Part shown: positions 54,194 to 63,339 of the stretch, one piece after another
How the letters are laid out: each line of letters begins with the position of its first letter
Numbering within the stretch: the first letter of the stretch is position 1
Assembly (NCBI GenBank): GCA_037975125.1
Contig: CM075860.1
Location: 19,165,093 to 19,229,092, forward strand
DNA from: Latrodectus hesperus
Taxonomy: Eukaryota > Arthropoda > Arachnida > Araneae > Theridiidae
DNA: 64,000 bases
Reading direction: 5' to 3'
Program-made: the position numbers and the translations under genes
The notes under the pieces: model-generated
Databases searched by the model: none
Told to the model about the DNA's origin: nothing
The model's input: only the letters and a program-made list of their open reading frames with translations

Positions 54194-54436
54194 AGGATTT
54201 TTATTTTATTTATTTATTACATTACATATATTCAGACTTGTATGCTTGATTCTTGAGATCCGCTTATAAGTCTTCGTCGGTAATAGGACAAATAGCACAA
54301 TGACAGATGTACAACCACAGAAGATAACGAAGAAAACACCCAGGGCCACGTGGAATCGAACCCACACTCCTACGCTCTCAAGCGGATTAGCGGAGTGATG
54401 TTTTGACCACTCAGCCACGGAGCGCCTAGGATTTTT
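54194..54436 (-). mobile_element. tRNA-Ser-like SINE with 9-bp target-site duplication
   Basis: The minus-strand head reads GGCGCTCCGTGGCTGAGTGG, CCGCTAATCCG and GTGGGTTCGATTCCACG, with a long variable region, resembling a tRNA-Ser with GCT anticodon. The 5' and 3' acceptor strands do not pair, so it is not a working tRNA gene. A body of about 100 bp and an ATAAATAAATAAAATA tail follow. AGGATTTTT duplications are at 54194-54202 and 54428-54436. Confidence 0.82.
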
Positions 54437-55330
54437 GTATGCTTAAGAATTTTTGATTTTCACATGGTATGCATTGATAAGATTGCTTAACATGTTCGAA
54501 TAGATTTTAATTCTGAGATAGTGCTCAAAGCTTTTCTTGAAAGTTGTTCGCATTATTAATAGTCAAAAAATTTTAGCTCGAAATTATTTATGTTGATTTT
54601 TTAAATTCTTTGAAGGAGTTTGTTTTTGATTTTAGGGAATCCAATAAAATTTGCTGTATGTTGATTATTGGAATTTGCACTATTACTTAGGGCATCATTT
54701 TCTTTAATGCATTCGCTTGTAAGATGTTTACTTGCATACTTAACACAAGGCTCATAGTTACAGCAGGTTTGAAAAAGAAAAAGATTTTTATATCGCGGTG
54801 ATATAATAAGAAGCCACTATGCCTTCTATACAATTCAATGGAAATAAAATTTAGTAATTCCGCAATGTTAGTTTTCATTAGTCATTGATAGGTTGATAAG
54901 GAAGAGATAACTTTTCATCAATTTCATCTTGCGATCTTTTAATGAGTATATCAGAAGTTTCCAGTAATCTCTTCGTTTAGTTTTTGTAAGTCTAATAATA
55001 AATAAACTGTGAAAAGCTAATTTGAGATTTCTTTCATCTAAGTACGTGTGATTTTTAACCTTTTCATCATCGGGAAATTCAGTAATTTTATTATAGACAT
55101 CTGCACAAAAATATATATTCATTAGTAATTTGATTTAAAATTCCTTTTCTCTGTTTTTTTTTAACCATTTTTTAAGGTTTCTTATTTAATTTTTTGAATA
55201 CAAATGATAGATTTAATTTAGAAGTTATATTTCGTAGCATAGAGAGATGAATCGATAACGCATTAACAATTCATCATTATGAAAACTAAGCCGTTAGGAG
55301 CGGGCATATGATTTCTACATTACGATTCTA
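54437..55330. other. AT-rich intergenic DNA, nothing recognised
   Basis: An 84-codon minus-strand frame at 54868-55122 (with FPDDEKVKNHTYLDERNLKL) is mildly protein-like but has no family match or splice context. Confidence 0.4.
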
Positions 55331-55333
55331 AGG

Positions 55334-55648
55334 CAGTCCGCAACTTCGGTAGACAATCCGATTAAGACGCCGTCTTATAGCAGACAAATGCGATCTCCTC
55401 GATGTCAGTGTGACGTTGCTAAAACGTTGTATCTGACGTCATGGAATTTTAAACCAATGAGAGCGCTGTCTCGCGGAAAGTTGCCAGATATTTCGAACCT
55501 GCTTGAAATCAAGAATCGTCTCGCACTCCACCCCTTTTCTGACGTAACTAAGACATCAATGACGTAATTTGGTCTGATGCGATTCTCACGAGATGCTCAG
55601 CTTGCCTCGCGAGACAAGTCTCGAGATCATCTACGAATTTGCGGACTG
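55334..55648 (+). mobile_element. MITE with CAGTCCGCAA terminal repeats
   Basis: Left end CAGTCCGCAACTTCGGTAGA and, inverted, right end CAGTCCGCAAATTCGTAGAT match with one substitution and one indel. The 315-bp element is G+C-rich for this window and has repeated TGACGTAA/TGACGTCA motifs. No coding capacity. The target-site duplication is unclear, so the superfamily is undecided. Confidence 0.75.
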
Positions 55649-55910
55649 TGTGTGCCTAAATTATCTTCATCACTCTTGCAATTTGTCAAACTAAATATTT
55701 ACCATTCTTATTAGTAAGAGTCCCGGATTTCTTTGCGTCATTATTGATAAAAGAAAACATTTTTTCACTTTCAGTAAAGTAGACGGAGCACATGTTTGAA
55801 TTCACATTTTATGGATATTAGAACCACGTCATAGATATTAGAATCGCAATTTTTCGCGAATTATTTTTCTTTCTTTTATTAACCATAAAGTGGTTGTTTC
55901 TTTTATTCTA

Positions 55911-56100
55911 GTTGAGATCATGATAACGCCACTTTACAATTCTCATTGGTTTAAAATATCCATAACGTTTCATCTACGTCACACATCGTAGTAAGACGGA
56001 TTCATAAATCCGACATGTCGACGAATTTACTGCCTGCCTTCAAATGGCATTTTTCCAGAGGTAGAAAACAAGACGAAGTTCACCTTCGAACGCCTGAATC
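55911..56100 (-). mobile_element. fragment related to the CAGTCCGC MITE, opposite orientation
   Basis: On the minus strand it shares GTGACGTAGATGAAACGTT and TTTTAAACCAATGAGAA with the MITE interior at 55409-55468. It is collinear on the plus strand with 10753-10930 (TTTCATC(T/C)ACGTCACA, CTGCCTGCCTTC). Confidence 0.5.
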
Positions 56101-56520
56101 CACTCATGATTTTTACAAGTAATAAAGAAGTATTTTTTAACTATAATATTTTTCGTTAGTAAAAGTATTCAAAATTGCATGAAAATTTCCTGTTGTTCTA
56201 CATTACGTATGTAATAAGTTTCCAAATCTTTGCGGTATTGCTTACAAAATTAAATACGTTAAATATCGGACAAATAATTAAAAAATATATATATATTTAC
56301 TTTATGGTTACTTTCAATATGCAAGGACAGTTTACATTTTTTTCTTTGAAACAGATTTAACTTTAATGAGACCAAAATATGGAAATATTATTACTGCATA
56401 CTTGAAATTTAAAAGTGTGTTGAAAATTCTCAATTATTTTTGCAACTTTATAAATATCTATAATCTGAATAACTTCAGTTTTTCATTTGCATTTTCATTC
56501 AAATTATTTTTCGCAATTCC
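56101..56520. other. AT-rich DNA, nothing recognised
   Basis: Short hydrophobic frames here look like chance. Confidence 0.4.
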
Positions 56521-56523
56521 AAG

Positions 56524-56805
56524 GAATTCCGTCTGTTGGAAAGTGAGGATATTGAACGCATGGATTGGCCGGCAAGGTCCCCGGATCTAAATCCAATCGA
56601 ACACATTGACATTGACACCAGCGAACTCCCCTGTACCTAACTCCAAGGAGCTTTACCAATCGAACATGTGTGGTGCTTTCTAGGGAGACGCTTGGCGGCA
56701 CGTCACCAACCGCGAGTAAATATTCCGGAGCTGCGATTGGCGCTACAAGAATGGGCAGCAGTACCTCAACAACTTATTGACAGGGGAGATCATATCCCCT
56801 ACTAA
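56524..56805 (+). pseudogene. Tc1-like transposase C-terminal fragment
   Basis: The frame reads EFRLLESEDIERMDWPARSP and then DLNPIE, the third catalytic position of the Tc1 DDE triad (the E of NPIE). The frame is then interrupted by 63 bp flanked by the 11-bp repeat CCAATCGAACA (56593-56603 and 56656-56666). After it the protein continues HVWCFLGRRLAARHQPRVNI, PELRLALQEWAAVPQQLIDR and stops near 56805. The N-terminal two thirds are absent. The rest of the Tc1 element, including an AATAAA and a terminal repeat, resumes at 57655 after an inserted LINE. Confidence 0.88.
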
Positions 56806-56823
56806 AAGCTGGATGTTTCTTGC

Positions 56824-57666
56824 TAGAGAACTGTCTTCTTCTTCTTCTTCTTAGAATTGGGTTTGTATGTCATTGGGCACCTCTGCTTTTATCAGCATTT
56901 TGTACCATTAACTCCAAACCCAATGCTTCCTAGTTCCATTTGCTCGGGTCACCCACTTTATTAATAAAGACCGATAACCCTTTAATGGAGTCTAGGTGTA
57001 ACTCTCTAGTATGGATGATGCCTAAAGAAGTTCATCTAGGGAGGGCAAGGGCCTCGCATTCGTAAATGATAGGCTTGGCCGTTTCCTCTTGCGTATGACA
57101 TTTCCAGCAGATAGGGTCTTGCTGAAACAGTCCCATCTGGTCAGAAAGTCAGACATGCTAGGGATAGCTTCCTGACTTTCACCAGAAGATGGTTTGGAGG
57201 TCATTTCTACCTCAAGTGAAGGATTCATTGCTGCCCCTTTACAAGATTGCCTCTGAGTTCCCTTGTCTTTTTCAGGAAGGTCTACTTCAGAGGCTTCACC
57301 TGCAAATGCAGAAAGGTTTGTTATTACTTGTGTCTTTTCAGCCATAAGATAACAATTAAAAAGCTCAGGTAATAAAAGTCCACCCAGCATTGCCTGAGTT
57401 ACTGGGCAAGGCAAATTACTCTAGAAGTTCGCCAGGCAACTAGAGGCTCCGTTAAGACACCAATACCGCGGTGCCAATTAGCCCTAGGCACGGAACGCAT
57501 AACACCAGGGTTTACGGGAGCTGGTTCGCGGCCTCTGATTCTATATTCAAGGCTATCCTGTCATTCCTACAGGACATTCGGCTATCCACCACATGCCGAC
57601 GTGCCTGGTGGCTGCTCAAGCCCCAGGAAGGTACACGTACCCCCTGGTTCCAGGTAGAGAACTGTC
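56824..57666 (-). mobile_element. 5'-truncated non-LTR retrotransposon inserted in the Tc1 relic
   Basis: Perfect TAGAGAACTGTC duplications at 56824-56835 and 57655-57666 bracket 819 bp. On the minus strand the 3' end is an AAG run (seen as TTCTTCTTCTTC), just past a frame reading FQQDPICWKCHTQEETAKPI, IYECEALALPR and KGLSVFINKVGDPSKWN. The CxxC...C knuckle and HLDSIKGL segment are a typical end of LINE ORF2 proteins. Upstream is a 130-codon frame (57022-57414) in a different phase, unrecognised. Near 57530 a peptide resembles a worn RNase H motif. The copy is dead. Confidence 0.85.
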
Positions 57667-57875
57667 ACATGGGTGTTTCGGCCGTCTGTCATTCTGCTCC
57701 ATGCTCATTTTTCAATAAAGTTCCTTTTTAATTATTTGGATTTTTTTTTTTACTTTTTCCTTATTTTTACATCTGGAGGATGTTCTGGTACAATTTTTAT
57801 CGATTTGGAACACTGCTGAGCGACGCTGCACTAGAAAAACCGTTTCGTCCTTAATTTTTGCACACCAGTGTGTGT
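57655..57875 (+). mobile_element. 3' part of the Tc1 element beyond the LINE
   Basis: After the second target-site copy the sequence continues GCTCATTTTTCAATAAAGTT, a likely polyadenylation signal, and ends with TTTCGTCCTTAATTTTTGCA and CACCAGTG. The latter is the inverted form of a Tc1 terminal repeat (CACTGGTGTGCAAAAATTAA). Confidence 0.65.
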
Positions 57876-58579
57876 ATCTACATATATGAGATAATAAAAG
57901 TTTTATCTAGTTTTTAACTAAATGATTTACCAGGAATAAATAATACCATGTAATAGTGCTGGAGTTTAATTAAACCACCACATATTCAACATTTTGCGAT
58001 TATGCTTATGTAGAATGTTAAAGATGTTAAGATTTGCCGATTCCTAATGCTTGTATTTGGATCAGATTCTTTAAACACAAATAAAATTATTTCTTTGTGT
58101 TAAGTAAATGTACTATCAATCCAGTAAAATATCAGGATCATAAGTACTTACATATAGTATGAAATAAAAAAAAATTTAAAATACAAGTTAATAGTCAAAC
58201 TAGACTAGACAAACATTAAAGGATTCAAGATCCAAAGAAAAGAAAGTCGTTCCGAAAGTAGCCTATTTTACACGCATTAATGTTTGGAAAAAATTGTTAA
58301 TGATAATCACAAATTATTTACTTAAGTAATCATTGAGTATATTCTTAGAATCAGAAATATATACACATTTATTCACAAATTCTAAAGCCATTATTGCTTG
58401 CATAATAAACTTAAAATAACACTTTTTAATAACATTAGACTGGAAAATCAATGTGAATACTAAATGATTAAAGCTCCTGTTTTACTTTTATAATTCTTTA
58501 AAAGAGCACACAATAACAGAAAATACATATATAAATGTTTCAATTTATTATAAATATTTATTATTACAAATTAAGAGCA
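57876..58579. other. AT-rich DNA downstream of the Serrate-like gene
   Basis: Nothing recognised; part may belong to its 3' UTR. Confidence 0.4.
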
Positions 58580-58585
58580 TTTATT
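58580..58585 (-). terminator. candidate polyadenylation signal of the Serrate-like gene
   Basis: AATAAA reads on the minus strand about 50 nt past the stop codon of the last exon. Two more AATAAA copies follow at 58558-58563 and 58544-58549. In DNA this AT-rich the hexamer occurs often by chance, so the true cleavage site and 3' UTR length are uncertain. Confidence 0.3.
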
Positions 58586-58637
58586 TTTAACTTCAGTAAA
58601 TTACATTTGTATACAAAACTATAATGATCTGACATTT

Positions 58638-59077
58638 CTATACAATTATTTCTCTTGAGGTGAAATTACAGTTGGCATGTTTATGAAGGAAATCATTTTT
58701 ATAAAAGTTCTTTTCAATATTATGATTAAAAGATGCATTATTCATTATTTCTGGTGACACTGCTTTATAAATGTTTTCAGATTTCTCATTAAAATGGGAT
58801 TCTTTGCTGATTATAGTTTCATTTCCTATTGGAGAGTTTTCTTCTGGTAAAGCTTGTAATTTATTCAAATATTTCTTCCAGTTATCCATATTTTGATCAT
58901 CAGTAGCATCTTGATTTACACTATCCATATTTCCATCAATTCTTGAAAATATAGAGCAGAAGCTTTGGATGTCTGAGTAATAGTAACGATATACATAAAA
59001 AGTGAGTAATAAAATGACGCCGATGAAAGCAAGGCATATAGATGTAATCATTGGTACTAAATAATTTTCCTGGTGTA
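58638..59077 (-). CDS. Ser: Serrate/Jagged-like Notch ligand, last exon (transmembrane segment and cytoplasmic tail)
   Basis: This 440-bp terminal exon follows an acceptor with a long T-rich tract ending TTTTTCAG. Its first two bases complete the codon split by the upstream exon, and it then encodes 145 residues and a stop. It opens with HQENYLVPMITSI, resembling the FLVP motif just outside the Jagged membrane span. One hydrophobic helix of about 20 residues (ICLAFIGVILLLTFYVYRYY) follows, stopped by tyrosines and an arginine. The tail of roughly 115 residues is acidic and asparagine-rich and includes NWKKYLNKLQ, comparable in place to the conserved LNQIKNPIEK region of Jagged tails. The protein ends SREIIV; vertebrate Jagged1 ends in EYIV, a PDZ-domain ligand. 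The role inferred is a membrane-anchored ligand presented to Notch on neighbouring cells. Low tail conservation and a missing N-terminus limit certainty. Confidence 0.74.
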
Positions 59078-62000
59078 CTGAAAAATAAAAATAAAATTTA
59101 TAAGTTGTTGGTATCTTTATGGTGTTAATTTTCACCTTGTGTAAGAAATAATCATTAAAAATAAACATTATTACAATTCACAATATTCATTTTTTAATTT
59201 CACTCTTGAAGCACTAAATGTAGTTTTAATTAGTAACTTGAAATGACAAGATGAGGTTTAAAACACTGTGTTTTACAAAGTATATTATGTAAATAACGAA
59301 TAACCCCTCTCAGTCACTTAAGGAAAAATACTAACATAGATATAATTACTATAGTAAAACAAAATTAAAAATCATTCTGCAATTGCAAACTTGATTGGAA
59401 AACTATTACCCAAAAATTATTTAACTATACCTTGTCAAACATCTCGGAAACAATGATTTTTATTTAAATTTTTCAAATCCGATTACTTTTAGTCAAAAAT
59501 ATTTTTATGTTACATAAAGAGCTAGATATAAATTTAAAATTGTTTTAAATAATACACTAAAAATAAAATTTAAAATAAATTTAAGAATCTTATTAAAATA
59601 GAGTATATATTAGATTAATATTTTTTATTAATCGAATAAAAAATTGCATGTTCACTTTTGAAAGAAATTTATTTATTCATTTATTTTTGCTTACACTACA
59701 AACATTCTTAAATAATGTTCATGAAAAATGATGATTCAACATGAAGAATGAGTTAAAATCTGAAGGGTACAGAAAAAACTGCTATATTTTATTGAAGGTT
59801 TCACATCAAGACATATAAAAAAGGTTTCTATACTTTCATCATGTAATTCTATACATAGTTAATATATTAATTCATTCCGTAGACAATCCCATTTTTAAAC
59901 TTTTTTCCCACGTAATAAGTCTTATGAATGCCAAATTTGGTAATTTTCTTCTTACAATAACTTACACTCTTTTATAAAATAACAAATTCTATAATTTATA
60001 TACATCATCAATGAAAATTTAAAAATTAATAGCAATTATCAATTTCTTTTTGCAGCAAGATTATTACATTTGTTAATATAATTATTAACTACATGTTGTG
60101 AATAAACACAAAACTTATGACATGTGGAATAAACACAAAACTTATGGAAATTGAAATTAAGGTAATAAGAGGAATACATTTAATATTGTTACATTTAGTG
60201 ATTTAAGTCAATTTCAATAGTTAAATAATATTTATATTGTACAAATTTCAAGACTTGCAAATAAATTATTTATTTTGGTAGCACTGAAACTACTTTCATG
60301 TTAGATAAATATATGTCAGATCTTTCATAAGTATATATCTACAATAATAATTCTTTATTTATCATATAAATGAAACACACTTCTCACATAAGTTGCATGC
60401 TTACATAAATGTCAACTGGATCTAAGTAGTCAAAAATAACTTTCAGTTCAAAGTAGTTCTAAGTACCTTTTTATGATACATAAATGAACAAATTACAAAA
60501 CAAATATATATAATCATGACACATATTTTAAAGAGGGCAAATTTCAGAAAGGAGCCTCTTTAATATGAGCAATGTCTCCTTTATTCTTCTAAATGTTTCG
60601 TTCTTCCAAAATTAATAGGATTTAAAAAATTACAATACATTAATAAATTAAAAACATTACCTATAGCATGGATAACAATGTAAAAGAATGGATAAATTCA
60701 AAATATATTAAAGTGAATATTATTGAATATTTTTATATAATCTTAAACAGAAACTGCTTATCCTAGGGAAACTTTTCAAATGAGTAATCAATTTTTCCAA
60801 ACATTTCTATAGTATAAACCAAAATTACGAAAAATTAAAAATTCATCATATAAAATTCCATTTTTCTAACAAATTTCCATTTTAAATACATGTATGTCAT
60901 ATTTGGATTTAATGAAAGTAATATTTTTCACTGAGCAGTGACAAATTTATTTGCATTTCCAAGATGAAACTGATAGAAAAGAATAATGTTTGCTTTTTAG
61001 TTTTGCAACAAATTAAAATACTTTTATTTTTCTGGATCCAGTGAAAGTTATCAAATTTAGTTAGCAGTGTTAATTATTTAAAAGAAACACAAAATATGTT
61101 TTTGAAAATTGACATGATATAATTATCCAATGAAATTCTTATAATTTTCATGGATTTTCCTAAATAAATGATAATAAAATGATGGCACTTTGAATTTCAA
61201 GTAAACATTTGAATTATACCATTTATAACTCAAACTTCATCATGTAATGCATAAATAATAACGCAATTTTTAAACATTTATTGTGAAGGGCATTCCTAAT
61301 GGATATACTTTTTTCCTGATTTTGGTCATTTCCTTAAAATTTGTGTGAGTTATTAGCGAAATTACATCAAAAAATATGTTTCATCTCATACAACAACTTA
61401 ATTCTTTAAATATTTTTTTTATATCCTACACCAATCTTTAGCATCTTTGCCACTAGTTGATGAGGAGCCCAATAAAGTGATGATAATGCATAAGAAGAAT
61501 TAAAATTAGCGTCCATAAAGTTGAATTCATGAAACTTTAAAACAATGGGGCAATGCCTAAGGTGGTCACCATCCATATCCTCCTGATGGCACAGAGTGCA
61601 ACAAGCTGAATCCTTGACTTCAATATGATTTAAATGCTTCTGCAAATAATTTTGTCCAGTAAGCAAATGAAAGCAAGCAACTCAAACAGATCAAGGCAGG
61701 GAACTGGGGATTCTACTAATTTTGTAGAACAAAATACTCAACTTCTGACCCGTGGCTGCAACATTATACAAAAAACCTGATATTTTCTAATTTATTGTGA
61801 ATAATTCTTTTAAAGTTACACAAAAACAAAAAAGAGTCAAGTTGTGTCATGTGAGATCCCACTTTAGCAAGGCTATCAGCCAACTTGTATCCAAAAAATG
61901 TAACAATAGCTGGGTATCCCCTGGAGAGCACACACACACAAGGTTTTTCCAAAACTTTCTAAATTCAATTAACTCTAATCTATAGGAATGAACTAGTATG

Positions 62001-62928
62001 TTTTCATCTTATCTTGAATTTGTAAGCAACAAAATAGCTTCAGAATTGATAAGAAACAAAATTTTGTATTAAGAATAACTTTCCAATTCATAGACTACAA
62101 ATGGTATTGCCACTATATCTCTTCCTAAAACATGGGTGATATCAAGATAACTAATACTGAAAGCATTTATATAGGTTAGTGGCTCTTGAATTAACAGGCG
62201 AAAACACTGAAAGCACTAGAGTTCTGCTCACCCATCTATGTACTAGTGGAGGCCTTTGTCAAGAGGATATTTGCAATGAGAGCATTACTAGAGCAGCATT
62301 TCTTAAGTCACCCTGTATAAAAAATTATTTACCAACACTTGAAATAATATCTAAGTACTTCTCCAATGTCTCAATGGGGCTTTAATTCCTCTAGGAAAAC
62401 TTCATATCATATACATATGTATCATAAAGATCATGAACTGTTCAAAGGAAAGACTTATGCGTTTTTAATATTTCATTTGAAAGTTTATAATAATTTAGGA
62501 ACTTGTTTCTTCTTCTCAAGATTTTTTCAACTATGTTGAGAACACTTCCTTAGCTCGTTTCTCTCAATGGTTTCAAATCTTAAGTTGTAGGAAATGAAAT
62601 AACTTAAGGGCTCAAATATTCAATTTTGTTTAAATAATTATTAAAGTTAATAATATTTTTAAAAAGGGAGATAAAAGAGCAATTCAAATATTAAGTATGG
62701 CTAAAAAATATTTTTAGCATAATATTTATACATTTCTTGTTATGGATAATGTATGTTATTGAAATTCTTTAAATACTTTTTTATTTATTTAAATCTTAAC
62801 ACAAAGCTCTTTTAATAATGAACGAGCTGTTAAATAATGGCTTAAATAAGTTTATTTTTTAAACAAATTTTAATGCAATAAGGAATTTTATCATGGGCAA
62901 CCACTTTAAAGGAAATTTTAGTACTTAC
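59078..62928 (-). other. large intron of the Serrate-like gene
   Basis: This is an AT-rich intron of 3,851 bp with GTAAGT at its 5' end and TTTTTCAG at its 3' end on the minus strand. Apart from the retrotransposon relic at 61400-61960 I see no coding segment or clear regulatory element in it. Confidence 0.65.
61406..61960 (-). pseudogene. non-LTR retrotransposon relic: RNase H end and C-terminal zinc knuckle, in the intron
   Basis: Two minus-strand frames give the 3' part of a LINE polyprotein. From 61764 to 61952 the peptide contains GYPAIVTFFGYKLADSLAKV, the C-terminal RNase H pattern in which a helix with ADSLAK carries a conserved aspartate. Further along, 61406-61666 encodes LLTGQNYLQKHLNHI, then CTLCHQEDMDGDHLRHC, the CxxC...HxxxxC knuckle found at the end of I/Jockey-like ORF2 proteins. 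The two pieces are in different frames, so the copy is dead. It lies inside the large intron, on the same strand as the host gene. No reverse transcriptase domain or target-site duplication was found, so it is probably 5'-truncated. Confidence 0.7.
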
Positions 62929-63085
62929 TAAATTGTGTATCTGCAGTTAACAATTCTGTTTTAGTCTCAATTGTAGATTTTAGATATTGGCCACCCATTT
63001 TCTTTTTCTTTATAAAATGTTCCAAATTCTCCATCACACTTGCTAATATCATTCCTGTTTGTCTTGAAGCTTCTACTTCTGTAGA
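62929..63085 (-). CDS. Ser: Serrate/Jagged-like Notch ligand, internal exon (stalk)
   Basis: This 157-bp minus-strand exon is bounded by a TTTTTTCAG acceptor and a GTAAGT donor. It continues the frame of the previous exon without a split codon and leaves one base (phase 1) for the next. It encodes 52 residues, beginning STEVEASRQTG and ending LLTADTQF, with a helical, lysine-rich middle (HFIKKKKMGG). In Jagged proteins the equivalent stretch links the last cysteine pair to the membrane and is the region where ADAM-type sheddases cut; I see no specific cleavage signature. The 125-bp intron between this exon and the upstream one is short, whereas the downstream intron is about 3.85 kb. The phase agreement of all three exons is the strongest sign that this is one real gene. 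Confidence 0.74.
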
Positions 63086-63210
63086 CTGAAAAAATAAGGA
63101 TATATGTAACAAAATGTGGATCAAAGACTTAAAAATACGATATAAAGTAATTTTTCTATCAATAATTATTTTTTAGTTGTATATCAGAAATGTATTTAAA
63201 TTGCACTTAC

Positions 63211-63339
63211 AATAGTTATTTCTAAAATATCAATATCTTCTGTTCTTTCTGCACATTGAGCAAATACAGGCATATTAACAAAATTCAAAGACCATATAAA
63301 TTTTTGTACTTCAAGGCATAAGTTTGCACTGTTCAAAAA
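63211..63339 (-). CDS. Ser: Serrate/Jagged-like Notch ligand, internal exon (juxtamembrane ectodomain)
   Basis: This 129-bp exon on the minus strand encodes 43 codons in phase 0. It is preceded by a pyrimidine-rich acceptor ending TTAG and followed by the donor GTAAGT. The peptide holds two cysteines separated by 20 residues, in NLCLEVQ and FAQCAERTED, followed by an acidic stretch and ILEITI. In vertebrate Jagged proteins the segment between the von Willebrand C-like region and the membrane has the same two cysteines with the same 20-residue spacing, also followed by an acidic, beta-strand-like stretch. That match, with the downstream exons, is why I call it a DSL-family Notch ligand. The EGF repeats, DSL domain and signal peptide must lie beyond 64000. 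A different type I membrane protein remains possible because this region is poorly conserved. Confidence 0.72.

Noticed and set aside
54330..54427. Functional tRNA-Ser gene
   Set aside because: Acceptor ends do not pair; a body, ATAA tail and target-site duplication show it is a SINE.
57022..57414. 130-codon minus-strand frame as a host gene
   Set aside because: Within the 819-bp LINE bracketed by a 12-bp duplication; it shifts frame into the LINE zinc-knuckle region. Its own sequence remains unrecognised.
57471..57731. 86-codon plus-strand frame in G+C-rich DNA
   Set aside because: Lies across the LINE boundary and the Tc1 tail, antisense to the LINE.
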